A DNA stretch of 64,000 nucleotides, from contig NZ_AP024904.1 of NCBI RefSeq assembly GCF_024347095.1, positions 744,001 to 808,000 on the forward strand, in the 5' to 3' direction. A model generated the notes under the pieces. It had not been told where the DNA came from and ran no database searches. It was given only the letters and a program-made list of their open reading frames with translations. Source of the stretch: Vibrio rhizosphaerae. Its GTDB lineage: Bacteria > Pseudomonadota > Gammaproteobacteria > Enterobacterales > Vibrionaceae. Position 1 is the stretch's first letter. Every line of letters starts with the position of its first letter. Made by a program: the position numbers and the translations under genes. This document shows, piece after piece, positions 18,393 through 27,512 of the stretch.

Positions 18393-18671
18393 TTTCTTTT
18401 CTCATCATATTCACAATACTATCTCTATCACTGCTCAACCCAAGCTCACTTACGTCACCTGAGATGCCAACAGCTGTGGCCGATTATGCTCGGTTTGCCA
18501 AATTCTAGCTACTATTTCTCTGCATCGGATTAATGGGATTACCTGAATCAAATCAATGATGCGGGGCGGTATAAATGTTGATGCAATTCATCACTCGCCC
18601 GAAGCGACACTGCGTTCGTGAAGATTCGTATACGTTGTGAAGATTGAGCGCATGCGGCATCACGAATGGTT

Positions 18672-19169
18672 TTAATATGTAAACTTAACAATATAATGTG
18701 TAATCGTAGCGCCACCTCGATAGGTATGGACAAGCTTGCCATCTAAATAAAGCTCGGCGATACAGCCGGTTACTTTTTCGTCACCGCGTTGACGTTCTAA
18801 GATGAATCTCAATTTAAGATCTGCATTTTCTGGTGGATTCATCTCAAGGTGTAAAGCACAGACACTGTCAAAACCACCACCGCCCTGTAACAGGCTAAGC
18901 GAGTCGTTCAATGTTTTCTCAGCAGGAATCATAAATGTATGGACCGGCTCATCCGATTTAATGACTTGCTGACCACCCCAGCTTTCATCGGGTGTGGCGA
19001 TGTTAAACCAGACGCTTTCATTCATTAAAATACTCTGCTTTTCTGCAAAGTTCGGCACTTCAACGGTGAGCTTTGCCGTCGAACCGGAAGTCGGGGCTGT
19101 AATCTTTGACACACAGCCAAATACACTAAAGGCAAGTGCAAAAACGATAAGCAAATTGGTGAATTTCAT
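18672..19169 (-). CDS. Predicted lipoprotein of unknown function
   Basis: The 165-residue product begins with a lipoprotein signal (hydrophobic core then SVFGC, lipid-anchored Cys at about residue 19). The mature part is beta-rich with a second pair of cysteines (DSVCAL, VTGCIAE). The C-terminal GGATITHYIVKFTY looks like an edge strand. It is likely attached to the outer membrane facing the periplasm. No family recognised; monocistronic. Confidence 0.72.
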   Translation of the reverse strand: MKFTNLLIVFALAFSVFGCVSKITAPTSGSTAKLTVEVPNFAEKQSILMNESVWFNIATPDESWGGQQVIKSDEPVHTFMIPAEKTLNDSLSLLQGGGGFDSVCALHLEMNPPENADLKLRFILERQRGDEKVTGCIAELYLDGKLVHTYRGGATITHYIVKFTY

Positions 19170-19395
19170 TGATACTCCTTTGTCGGACGGTGATCACGCT
19201 GCGCTCATGAGTGACCGACGCTACCACAGTTGTGAGTTTTGATATGCCTGGTTCCACGAAAAGCGACAACAAGACACAATCTGTCACATTTAAATATCTT
19301 GTCTGAGATTGGTCACTGGCGACGCGAGATATTTCCTGTCCATTCAGGCATGAATATCCTCAGGAATGAATATCTGCTGGATTGAATAACGACAT

Positions 19396-20241
19396 CTATT
19401 TTTCATTGATGGGCAGAACATCGCACAATGCGCGCTGAATGTTGTGCTGATGAGCATCAATATATTCGATATCATTTAAGTAGGCCTGAAGATGCCCTTG
19501 CTCGATATTTTCAGCAAAGGATGGATGACCATCCCTTGCCGCCTGACGCATGAAATCAACCAAAGCTGCCAGCCGCTTCACCATCATCTCAGCAAGCTGC
19601 TCTCTTTCGGGGCCTGTTGCACCATAGCTATCACAAAAAAGTTTTGCTCTGGCAATTTGTTCTGTGATGGTCCCTAACCGATCAGCCCGGTTGGTTTTAA
19701 ACGGTGCCCAGCAATACACTGAGTATGCTAAATCCCAGACTCTTGGCGCAGGATGTGCTGTATCGAAGTCGAAAACACCAACCACAGTGCAATTTTCAAG
19801 CGTGACATTATAGGGCGTAAAGTCGCCATGACAGATCACCTCAAATGGCTCTCTAGGCGCAAGCATCCATGGCTGTTTGACGATGTTCGTTGTAGAGATA
19901 ATGTGAGTTGCAGAGGTGATGTCAGTGATAGACGGGTCAGTTGCAAACAATAAGGAAACCGTCGCATCATGGATTTTTCGGAGTAATGTCGCGGCGGACA
20001 TGAGCGCTTCCGCTGAAGCAATCGGGCCGACTAAAGGGTAATTGTAAGTGTCGCCGGCAACAAAACTTAAAAGCTCTTGATCGTCGGTAACACCAAGCAC
20101 TCTGGGACACTCATGAACATTCAAGCGCTCCAGATGTGTCAATAATTGATGCACCGTCGCGCTCCAGGGCTGAAGCGGCCGGTAAACAACGTCGCCGTCC
20201 CGATAGATCGATGATGCCCTGCCGCCGGTTAATTCTTCCAT
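19396..20241 (-). CDS. Aminoglycoside phosphotransferase (APH)-family kinase
   Basis: The product (281 residues) has the APH/choline-kinase catalytic loop CHGDFTPYNV (H-G-D-x-x-x-x-N, about residue 170) followed by VFDFDTA (metal-binding D). The ATG at 20241 has an excellent AAGGAG 6 bases upstream and is preferred over an upstream frame opening at 20295. Such proteins phosphorylate small molecules such as aminoglycosides, homoserine or choline; nothing here points to antibiotic resistance specifically. It precedes the catabolic cluster on the same strand but is separated from it by about 80 bases and may be independent. Confidence 0.85.
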   Translation of the reverse strand: MEELTGGRASSIYRDGDVVYRPLQPWSATVHQLLTHLERLNVHECPRVLGVTDDQELLSFVAGDTYNYPLVGPIASAEALMSAATLLRKIHDATVSLLFATDPSITDITSATHIISTTNIVKQPWMLAPREPFEVICHGDFTPYNVTLENCTVVGVFDFDTAHPAPRVWDLAYSVYCWAPFKTNRADRLGTITEQIARAKLFCDSYGATGPEREQLAEMMVKRLAALVDFMRQAARDGHPSFAENIEQGHLQAYLNDIEYIDAHQHNIQRALCDVLPINEK

Positions 20242-20321
20242 GATTCTCCTTCTTCTGTCACCAACATCTGGCTCGGCAGCGGTACACATGCCCATGCCAT
20301 CGTCTCAGACAACCGATCAAA

Positions 20322-21212
20322 TCAACCTGCAGAATACCGCTTGGCGACAGCAGAAATCTGCCTCACCATCGCCTCAAAACTGACGCTCGATGCAATATGT
20401 GGCGTAACCACAACCTGTGTCATCTGCCAAAGCCGGCTATCCTCCGGCAGTGGTTCGGTAGCAAACACATCAAGCAGAGCACCACGCAGGTGCTGATTCT
20501 CAAGTGCGGCAATGAAATCTGCTTCCACCAGATGCGCACCGCGGCCACAGTGAATCAGCGCAGCATGATCCGGCAGTTTAGCGAATACTTGTGCATTGAG
20601 CAGTCCTTCAGTTTCAGCATTGAGCGGCAACAGGTTAACCAAAATATCCAGCCCGTCAAGCACCGGTGTCAGTGCGTCAGCGCCCGCGAAACAGGTCACG
20701 CCCGCCAGTGACTTCTCTGAGCGCGACCACCCGCGCACAGCATACCCCATCTGCGCCAGATGAGTCGCGACATACGCGCCAATTTCACCAAGACCCAGAA
20801 CACCGACGGTGATCTCTCTGGCAGCGCGTTGCGGTAATTCTTGCCAGAGACTCTGCCGCTGAAAGCTTTGGTAGCGATCCATATCACGCTGGTAATAAAG
20901 CACGCCCCACAGCACGTATTCAAACATACCGTGTTTTTGCTCGGCATCGACCATGCGTTCAACCGTCAGTCCCGAGCTCAGCAATGCCCCCAAATTATCG
21001 GCACCGGCCCCCAGAGAATGCAGGCATTTCAGCGCAGGAAAATCATGGGGCAAAGCCGGGCTGGGATACCAACACGCCGCGACCTGCGCCGTTGCAGCGC
21101 GAGGATCGTCGTTTAGCACCCAGTCCACATCGCTTTGAGACTTCGCGGCACATGCCAGCAAAACCTTGCTGAAGCGGGGGTTGTTGGTTGCTACGAGTAC
21201 CACAGGTTTCAC
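20322..21212 (-). CDS. D-2-hydroxyacid dehydrogenase (GhrA-like)
   Basis: About 296 residues from a GTG start at 21212, which has AAGGAG 7 bases upstream and follows the aldolase stop by 4 bases. The NAD(P) site GVLGLGEIGAYVA is at about 140, and the catalytic Arg (H-C-G-R-G), Glu and His (VVTPHIAS) of the D-isomer family are present. It resembles glyoxylate/hydroxypyruvate reductase A. It is the last gene of the catabolic operon and probably reduces or oxidises a 2-oxo/2-hydroxy acid released by the aldolase. An upstream in-frame ATG at 21293 would overlap the aldolase gene by 77 bases and is less likely. Confidence 0.85.
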   Translation of the reverse strand: MKPVVLVATNNPRFSKVLLACAAKSQSDVDWVLNDDPRAATAQVAACWYPSPALPHDFPALKCLHSLGAGADNLGALLSSGLTVERMVDAEQKHGMFEYVLWGVLYYQRDMDRYQSFQRQSLWQELPQRAAREITVGVLGLGEIGAYVATHLAQMGYAVRGWSRSEKSLAGVTCFAGADALTPVLDGLDILVNLLPLNAETEGLLNAQVFAKLPDHAALIHCGRGAHLVEADFIAALENQHLRGALLDVFATEPLPEDSRLWQMTQVVVTPHIASSVSFEAMVRQISAVAKRYSAG

Positions 21213-21216
21213 ACAC

Positions 21217-21948
21217 TTACTCCTTATACGAGGGGTCTGAACGTTCAAGTTTACGCAGCCAGGCCTGCCATACCAGATGCCGCTCATGGGCAACGTTCTT
21301 AAACTGACCGCAAACGTGCTCAGCCAGCTTGTCAGGGATCACGTCGATGTCGGACAGCCCCGCCATCTGACCCGCAGCCAGCTGAATTTCACATGCTTTG
21401 TTGAGATAAAACATCACCTGAAACGCATCGGCAACGGTTTCCCCGACACTCAGCAAACCATGATTACGCAGAATCAGCGCCATATTGTCACCCAGCGACG
21501 TTTGAATGCGGCTGCGCTCTTCCAAGTTAAACGCCACACCTTCATAATCATGATAACCGACTTGATTGTGAAATTCGGCACTGATCTGGTTGAGATTCAA
21601 CAAACCGTGATGACACGCGGCAACGGCCATACCCGCCAGTGTATGTGTATGCATGACACAATGCGCATCGTCACGCGCCATATGTACCGCACTGTGGATC
21701 GTAAAGCCTGCCGGATTATATTTGGCATCGCCGCTGATAATTTCACCGTTGGCATCGACTACGATTAAATCACTGGCGGTCACTTCCTCAAACATCAAAC
21801 CAAATGGATTGATCAAAAAGCGTGGCTCCCCGGCTCCGGGTAAACGCACCGAGAAATGGGTATAAAGGGTATCTTCCCAGCCCAGCATCGCCGCCAACCG
21901 ATAAGCGGCGGCTAAATCTTGACGCAACTGTTTTTCATGGCTATCCAT
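21217..21948 (-). CDS. Class II aldolase/adducin-family protein
   Basis: The product (243 residues) shows the class II aldolase metal site: VMHTHTLAG (two His, about residues 98-100) and a third His in the ILRNHGLLSVG segment (about 165), with an acid in the first half. Related enzymes cleave fuculose-phosphate, ribulose-phosphate or 3-oxo-tetronate phosphates, or act as decarboxylases. ATG at 21948 overlaps the ABC transporter stop by one base (TGATG). In this cluster it may cleave a hydroxylated carbon chain generated by the oxygenase. Substrate not predictable. Confidence 0.88.
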   Translation of the reverse strand: MDSHEKQLRQDLAAAYRLAAMLGWEDTLYTHFSVRLPGAGEPRFLINPFGLMFEEVTASDLIVVDANGEIISGDAKYNPAGFTIHSAVHMARDDAHCVMHTHTLAGMAVAACHHGLLNLNQISAEFHNQVGYHDYEGVAFNLEERSRIQTSLGDNMALILRNHGLLSVGETVADAFQVMFYLNKACEIQLAAGQMAGLSDIDVIPDKLAEHVCGQFKNVAHERHLVWQAWLRKLERSDPSYKE

Positions 21949-23477
21949 CAAGCGACTCTCCCCATAAACGCTTTGACACGTTCAAAGCTTTGACTATCGT
22001 TGGCTTGATTGAGAATCTCACCCGGCGGTGCATCAATCGCGACCACACCGTTCTCCATCATAATCACGCGATCGGAGACCGACAACGCAAAGTCCATTTC
22101 GTGCGTGACGATGATCATCGTCATGCCCTCTTTGGCTAAGTCTTGAATCACTTTCAGGACCTCACCGACCATTTCAGGGTCAAGCGCCGAAGTGGGTTCA
22201 TCAAACAGCATAATTTCAGGTGACATCGCCAGCGAACGAGCAATTGCCACCCGCTGTTGCTGCCCACCCGATAACTGATGCGGATATTTATTCGCATGGG
22301 CCAGCAAGCCGACCCGGTCGAGCAAAAACAGCGCTTGTTTTCTGGCATCATCATACGATGCGGCTTTACCGTGATAACGCGGTGCCATCATCACATTTTG
22401 CAACGCGGTTTTATGCGGAAACAGGTTAAACGACTGGAATACCATCCCAATGCGTTTGATCCCTTCACGAATACGGCGTTTGTTGTTGACGACTCCGCCT
22501 TTGATGTAGTCCTCACCATACAACACGATCTCGCCGCCATCGATCTTTTCGAGATCGTTAATGGTGCGAATCAAGGTGGTTTTACCCGACCCCGACGGGC
22601 CGATAATGCTCAACACTTCACCGGGTCTGACCTTGAGGTTAATCGATTTCAACACCTGATGACGACCATAAGATTTGGTAATCCCTTGCAGCTCCAGCGC
22701 ATTCGGCTGACCTTTCCCGATGGTTGGTAACACCGAACGGCTGACCGTCATGGTTTGACTGCGCAATTCATCACACTGCGGGGCTGAGAGGGTTTCCGGT
22801 GAGCGTGAGGGAATATCCATTTTCTTTTCAGCCCAGTGCAGCACCGCGCCAAAAATCGTCACAATCGCCACGTAATACACCGCCACCGCAAGCAAGGTTT
22901 CCATCACCAGAAAATTTTGAGAATAGAGGCGCTGGCCGGTTTGCAATAGTTCAGGCAATGAGATAGCCGACACCAGCGAGCTCAGTTTGATGATGGTGAC
23001 AAACTCATTGATCATCGCCGGCATCGAGACACGAATCGCCTGCGGAATGACGACCATTCGCTGTACACCTAAAAATCCGATGCTGAGTGCATGACCTGCT
23101 TCACGCTGCCCTTTAGCGACTGACAACAAACCGCTCCGGTGAATTTCTGCCATGTAAGCGGCTTCGGTCACCACCAGACTCACCAGCCCGGCGATAAACG
23201 GCACCCCAAGATAGGCCCCTGTGGATGGAAATAACTGCGGCATATTGTAGACAAACACTAATACGACCAACAGCGGCACACTGCGGAAGAACCAGACAAA
23301 CAGCGAGGTTGGCAAAGATAACCATTTTTTATCTGACAATTTGCCGCATGCAACCACAAATCCCAACACGGCGCCCAACGCCCACGACAGTGTACTTAAC
23401 ACGATGACGGTCACGCACGCGTGATAAAACGCGGACATGGTGAATAACGAAAAGAAATATTCCCAATCTAAACTCAT
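21948..23477 (-). CDS. Fused amino-acid-type ABC permease-ATPase
   Basis: A 509-residue fusion. Residues 1-230 form a HisM/GlnP-type permease with five membrane segments and the EAA loop (GQREAGHALSIGFLGVQ, about 120). Residues 260-509 form a GlnQ/HisP-type ATPase with Walker A GPSGSGKTT, signature LSGGQQQR, Walker B IMLFDEPTSALDPE and the switch His in VTHEMDFA. Most polar-amino-acid systems have separate polypeptides, so the fusion is unusual but known in some opine/arginine-type loci. Together with the binding protein at 23587 it should form a complete importer of a polar, perhaps guanidino, compound. Confidence 0.92.
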   Translation of the reverse strand: MSLDWEYFFSLFTMSAFYHACVTVIVLSTLSWALGAVLGFVVACGKLSDKKWLSLPTSLFVWFFRSVPLLVVLVFVYNMPQLFPSTGAYLGVPFIAGLVSLVVTEAAYMAEIHRSGLLSVAKGQREAGHALSIGFLGVQRMVVIPQAIRVSMPAMINEFVTIIKLSSLVSAISLPELLQTGQRLYSQNFLVMETLLAVAVYYVAIVTIFGAVLHWAEKKMDIPSRSPETLSAPQCDELRSQTMTVSRSVLPTIGKGQPNALELQGITKSYGRHQVLKSINLKVRPGEVLSIIGPSGSGKTTLIRTINDLEKIDGGEIVLYGEDYIKGGVVNNKRRIREGIKRIGMVFQSFNLFPHKTALQNVMMAPRYHGKAASYDDARKQALFLLDRVGLLAHANKYPHQLSGGQQQRVAIARSLAMSPEIMLFDEPTSALDPEMVGEVLKVIQDLAKEGMTMIIVTHEMDFALSVSDRVIMMENGVVAIDAPPGEILNQANDSQSFERVKAFMGRVA

Positions 23478-23586
23478 GATAACTCCGACAACTTTCTGGC
23501 TTCTCAGCTTGAATATGAATCAATCATGCTTACGCCCCGGGGCCTGCGGTCATCTCGACCATGCAAGCCAGCCAAGGCGCACCGAA

Positions 23587-24381
23587 TTAATTCTCCACAG
23601 GAGAGAGATCGTATTTCTTGAGCAAATTGTCATACGACCCGTCGGCCTTAATCCCGGCCATTGCGGTCTCAAGCTGCGCTTTCAGCGCGGCATTGTCTTG
23701 TTTGACATAGATCCCCAGCGTTTGTGGAAACACTAAGTCATCTGAGCTGATTTGTATCCGGCCTTTGGTGCGCTCAACAAACATTTGTGCCGCACCGGCA
23801 ATCTCAAGTTGCGCCTGAACATTGCGTGACATCAGCGCTTGGGTCACTTCTGGCGCGGTGGGAAATTCCTGAATGTGAATCGGTGCCAGTCCTTTGGGCT
23901 CACAGTAAGATTTAGATAACTCATCGAGCGCTTTGACCCAAGTTGTCCCTTGCTGCAAACCGACGTTCACGCCGCACAAATCATTTTTGGTTTTAGGTGA
24001 GACATCACTGCCTTTCACGACCATGATCGATGCCCCCGTACGCGCATAAGGAATCGCATCGGCTTTTTTCAGACGGTCAGGAATGATGTACATCCCGGAA
24101 ATGACCGCATCAAATTTGTTTGAGTTCAGGCCTAAAATGAGCCCGGTAAACTTATTATCGCTAAAACTGTAATCAAGACCCATTTTGCCCGCCAACAGCG
24201 CGGTTAGTTCCGGGTCAAACCCAACAACTTGACCGTTATCGTACGACTCAAACGGGGGATAGGAAATTTCCATTCCGACGACAAATTTGCCCGCGTTGAG
24301 GGTATTGGCGGCCGTCGCCGTCGCTGAACTCAACGTCGTCGCTAACATCGCGCCAACCAACAGTGATTTGATTCTTTCCAT
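23587..24381 (-). CDS. Amino-acid ABC transporter substrate-binding protein
   Basis: A 264-residue type-3 solute-binding protein with a signal peptide cleaved around ATATA-A. Mature motifs FVVGMEISYPPFESYDNGQVVGFDPEL and SGMYIIPDRLKKAD are typical of the HisJ/GlnH group binding cationic or polar amino acids. It is 109 bases upstream of the fused permease-ATPase on the same strand and delivers its ligand to it. Confidence 0.92.
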   Translation of the reverse strand: MERIKSLLVGAMLATTLSSATATAANTLNAGKFVVGMEISYPPFESYDNGQVVGFDPELTALLAGKMGLDYSFSDNKFTGLILGLNSNKFDAVISGMYIIPDRLKKADAIPYARTGASIMVVKGSDVSPKTKNDLCGVNVGLQQGTTWVKALDELSKSYCEPKGLAPIHIQEFPTAPEVTQALMSRNVQAQLEIAGAAQMFVERTKGRIQISSDDLVFPQTLGIYVKQDNAALKAQLETAMAGIKADGSYDNLLKKYDLSPVEN

Positions 24382-24486
24382 GATTTATCTTCCTTGTGAC
24401 TGTAATGTAAAACTGGCTTTTTGTATGACTGAATAACCGTATCCTGACGGGTCAAATCATCCTTTCTCAGGCCTGTCGAACAGGTG

Positions 24487-25557
24487 TCAGACCTGTTGGG
24501 TTTCAACCGGTGAGCTTTTATGCTTTTTGAGATGACCAAAGGTCGCAACGCCAGTGGCACGCGGCGGTAAACTCAATTCACCTTTGGCCACTTTCTCCCG
24601 CAAATAGCGATACGTTTGCAGCGCCTGACTATACATATGCTCACCGATACTCAATTCCTTATACTCGCTTTGACCATCATCAAACTGAGGCAATGGCCTG
24701 ACTAACGTATCGTAATCGCAGGCAAAAAACAGAGGAAACGAGTAACGCTCATGTGCCACTTTCCGCACACGGTGCGACGTCGCAACAAACTGGCCCGATG
24801 TGAATACTTCTAACATATCGCCAATGTTGATCACCAGCGCTTCTTCATCACCCACCTGAATAGGTGGCGCATCAATCCAGTCGCCGTCATCATTCATCAC
24901 TTCCAGACCGGGCTGATCGGGAAGCAACATCGTAAAACACTCGTAATCAGTGTGCGCACCGATCCCCGGGCGATCCTCAGCATCACCATTGTAGGGATAA
25001 TGAATCAGACGCAGCTTGGCAGGCGGGCACGTCACCATCGCGTCGAAGTAATCTTCACGAAGACCAAGCGCTAACGCAAACCCTGAAAACAGCTTGCGTC
25101 CCAGCGCAAATACCGTGGTGTAATAATCAAGAACCGGTTCGCGAAATTCGCTCAGTGCCGGCCACTCATTTTCACCAATCAATGGCGTCTGATTCAGGAC
25201 ATACGGGTTGTCTTTCGGGGCGGGAAAACCGACATCATAAGCTTCTTTGTGATCCGGTTTGCCACTGCCGTAGATCTCCTCACCTTCCGGTACAAAACCC
25301 TTATGAGTTTTCGAATGACCAATGTAGTAACGCATTTTTTCTTCAAACGACTGCGCAAAAAAGCGTTTTGCCGCCTGACGCAACCCGGCAATGGTTTCCG
25401 CAGGAATACCGTGGCCGGTAACATATAAAAAACCCACTTCACGGGCAGCTTTGCCCATCTCAGCGGCGACGCGCTGACGCTCACTCAGGACATCGCTCAA
25501 TAATCCCCGCACATTAACGACCGGTATTTCGGTAAACGATTTAGTTGTCTCTGTCAT
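24487..25557 (-). CDS. 2-Oxoglutarate/Fe(II) oxygenase, isopenicillin-N-synthase-like
   Basis: The 356-residue protein has the DIOX_N region at its start and the iron triad H202-x-D204 (IGAHTDYE) with the distal H262 (VATSHRVR), then the RYS motif ([10 protein letters not shown], about 272) for 2-oxoglutarate or substrate carboxylate. The family hydroxylates, desaturates or ring-closes amino acids and nucleobases in the cytoplasm. It lies between transporter and hydrolase genes of the guanidino cluster, so a hydroxylated amino-acid derivative is the likely product. An oxidation of the arginine type that releases guanidine is an alternative. Confidence 0.88.
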   Translation of the reverse strand: MTETTKSFTEIPVVNVRGLLSDVLSERQRVAAEMGKAAREVGFLYVTGHGIPAETIAGLRQAAKRFFAQSFEEKMRYYIGHSKTHKGFVPEGEEIYGSGKPDHKEAYDVGFPAPKDNPYVLNQTPLIGENEWPALSEFREPVLDYYTTVFALGRKLFSGFALALGLREDYFDAMVTCPPAKLRLIHYPYNGDAEDRPGIGAHTDYECFTMLLPDQPGLEVMNDDGDWIDAPPIQVGDEEALVINIGDMLEVFTSGQFVATSHRVRKVAHERYSFPLFFACDYDTLVRPLPQFDDGQSEYKELSIGEHMYSQALQTYRYLREKVAKGELSLPPRATGVATFGHLKKHKSSPVETQQV

Positions 25558-25672
25558 GATTCAATCCTTTGTTCATCCGCTTGACACTGTTGTGGTACAA
25601 GACTTGTTCTGGTCCAAAATTTGTCGTGGTGCAACATATGACGGTGGTAAAAAATATGATTGCAGTGCCTCA

Positions 25673-26518
25673 TTATGTGTGTGCTGCAAAGCGCTGAAAA
25701 TGCGCACGTTCTTCCTTGGCAATCCAGTCATTGAGCGACCACAAATCCGCAACCGGTACATCGGTAAACGGCAAATGGTGAAGATAGCCATCCGGGCCAA
25801 ACTCCGCAGTCATGGTGGTTGCAGAGCGTCCGCTGTCTAAATGATGTTGCCATACTTGCTGCCACAAGCTTTGGTGGAACGCCAGAGCCGCTTGATACTC
25901 AGGTGCAGCAGGGTGAGGTACTTGGGCCCCCTGGTCATAGCCAACCCGTGCTTGAATGTGAAACACGCGTGGTAAGAACTCGCTTAAGTCATCTTCCGGG
26001 CGGTCCAGCAAACGTTCGCAGACTAAAAACCAGTGACTGATATCCATGGTAAAAACCAGCTCCGGTACACGCGCCATCAGCTCAAGCGTGACCCAAGGGC
26101 TATACAGAGAGGAACCGCGATGAGTCTCAAAGCTACATGTCATCCCGGCCTGACTTGCAATCTCGACGGCACGACGAAAAAAGCGCACTTGCGTCTCCAT
26201 CGGCCAACGGTCATTACCGGCCAACACATTGACGAATCTGGCATTGAGCGCTTTAGCATACTCAAGCTGGGTTTCGAGTGTGTTTAAATGATCATCCGGT
26301 GTTTGACTCTGATCCGGAATTACATCGCCGCCGGTAAAGATAATCGCAATGTAGCTCAGGCCGGTTTGTGCTAGCTGATGTTTAAACGCAGCGCGCTTGT
26401 GGTCATCGAGAATGACCCGTCCTTCGACGCCATCAAACCCCGCTTGTTTGAGCTGAGGTGCAATGGCATTTAATGGCTCGCTGACGCCCCACAATGTTCG
26501 GTACAACTCAAGTTCCAT
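25673..26518 (-). CDS. TIM-barrel sugar-phosphate isomerase/epimerase-like enzyme
   Basis: The product (281 residues from MELELYRTLWG) has the xylose-isomerase-like barrel features: GFDGVEG, a CSFETHRGSSLYSPW segment with metal-binding Glu/His (about 140), FTMDISHWF (D/H), and a terminal AEFGPDGYL (Glu). AP-endonuclease-2 family members isomerise or epimerise hydroxy-aldehydes such as hydroxypyruvate, or act as dehydratases. The ATG at 26518 has AGGGGA upstream; the frame extends to 26641 but that part overlaps the preceding gene and shows no homology. It belongs to the same operon as the guanidino hydrolase just upstream. Confidence 0.82.
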   Translation of the reverse strand: MELELYRTLWGVSEPLNAIAPQLKQAGFDGVEGRVILDDHKRAAFKHQLAQTGLSYIAIIFTGGDVIPDQSQTPDDHLNTLETQLEYAKALNARFVNVLAGNDRWPMETQVRFFRRAVEIASQAGMTCSFETHRGSSLYSPWVTLELMARVPELVFTMDISHWFLVCERLLDRPEDDLSEFLPRVFHIQARVGYDQGAQVPHPAAPEYQAALAFHQSLWQQVWQHHLDSGRSATTMTAEFGPDGYLHHLPFTDVPVADLWSLNDWIAKEERAHFQRFAAHT

Positions 26519-26588
26519 CCCGATTTCCCCTGTTGCTGACAATGGCTTACTGCCCGGTAGTTCCCTTTCCAGAAGTGACTGAAATACG

Positions 26589-27497
26589 CTATTTTTCACT
26601 GCGTTTGAGCGCCTGACACATACAGTGCACGCCGCCGCCACCTTTGGTGATCATCGCAATATCCGGGTCAAACACGGTCAGACCGCGGGCATGGCACTGC
26701 TGTTTGAGGGTCAGGCTTTCTTCAGGAATCAACACCCGCTCATCCCCCAACGAAACAATGTTGCAGCCAAGCTCCATCGCCTGTTTATACGGAATATCAA
26801 TGATGTCGATCTGTTTGCTTTTCAGCCATGCAAGCAGTTCATCGGGCACCACTGCCGTACAGACCGCCGCCAGTTTTTCAGCGACCATCACGCACTGCAC
26901 ATCCATGTGTAAGAAATGTGAGTCAAATGGGACAGCGAAGAACTCCCAGCCTTCTTTTTCAAACCAACTTTTCACCTGAGCCAGCCCGGCTTCGCTGGTA
27001 CGCTCCCCGGAGTAACCACACAGCACCACACCGGGTTCAATCAGCATAAAATCGCCACCTTCAAAACAACCGGCAGTCACGATATCGTAAATCGGAATTC
27101 CGGCTTGCTGGTAAAACGTCAGCGCAGTCACCCATTCGCTGCGCCGCCACGGACTGAACATCTGGCTGATGATCGGCCCCCACGGCGTCATCACCGAGGA
27201 GTCACGGGCAAAAAGACTATACGGCTGCTCCGCTTTGGCACTCAGAAAATGGACATTCACATCCGCCTGACGATAAACATCGAGCATCTCATTGTATTGG
27301 GCTTTCGCAACCGCTAAGTCATAGCGTGCCCCCGCATTCACGTGGCGACGCGACGTTGAGTTACCGGTCCGCCACTCATAAAAATCAATCGGCCCCACCA
27401 ATACTTCTTGTAAACGACCGGTTTCAGAATAAATGCCCCAATCCGATAACGGCTCAGTGCCCCCTTCAGGCTGGCGTCGACGCAATGGAAAAGTCAT
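26589..27497 (-). CDS. Guanidino hydrolase of the DDAH/amidinotransferase superfamily
   Basis: The product (302 residues) shows the guanidine-modifying fold: FARDSSVMTPWG (substrate-binding Asp), AGCFEGGDFM (E-G-G-D, about 150), HFLHMDVQ (catalytic His, about 205) and a C-terminal GGGGVHCMCQAL with the nucleophilic Cys at about 295. DDAH and arginine deiminase relatives hydrolyse a guanidino group to a ureido group, releasing ammonia or an alkylamine; amidinotransferases share the fold. The next gene is an M20 carbamoyl hydrolase that would act on a ureido product. ATG at 27497 has AAGGA upstream; a TTG at 27503 is also possible. Confidence 0.88.
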   Translation of the reverse strand: MTFPLRRRQPEGGTEPLSDWGIYSETGRLQEVLVGPIDFYEWRTGNSTSRRHVNAGARYDLAVAKAQYNEMLDVYRQADVNVHFLSAKAEQPYSLFARDSSVMTPWGPIISQMFSPWRRSEWVTALTFYQQAGIPIYDIVTAGCFEGGDFMLIEPGVVLCGYSGERTSEAGLAQVKSWFEKEGWEFFAVPFDSHFLHMDVQCVMVAEKLAAVCTAVVPDELLAWLKSKQIDIIDIPYKQAMELGCNIVSLGDERVLIPEESLTLKQQCHARGLTVFDPDIAMITKGGGGVHCMCQALKRSEK

Positions 27498-27512
27498 ATT
27501 CAATAAATCCTT

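Noticed and set aside
19396..20241. Aminoglycoside resistance gene
   Set aside because: Only the general APH catalytic motifs are present; there is no resistance-gene context and the family has many housekeeping members.
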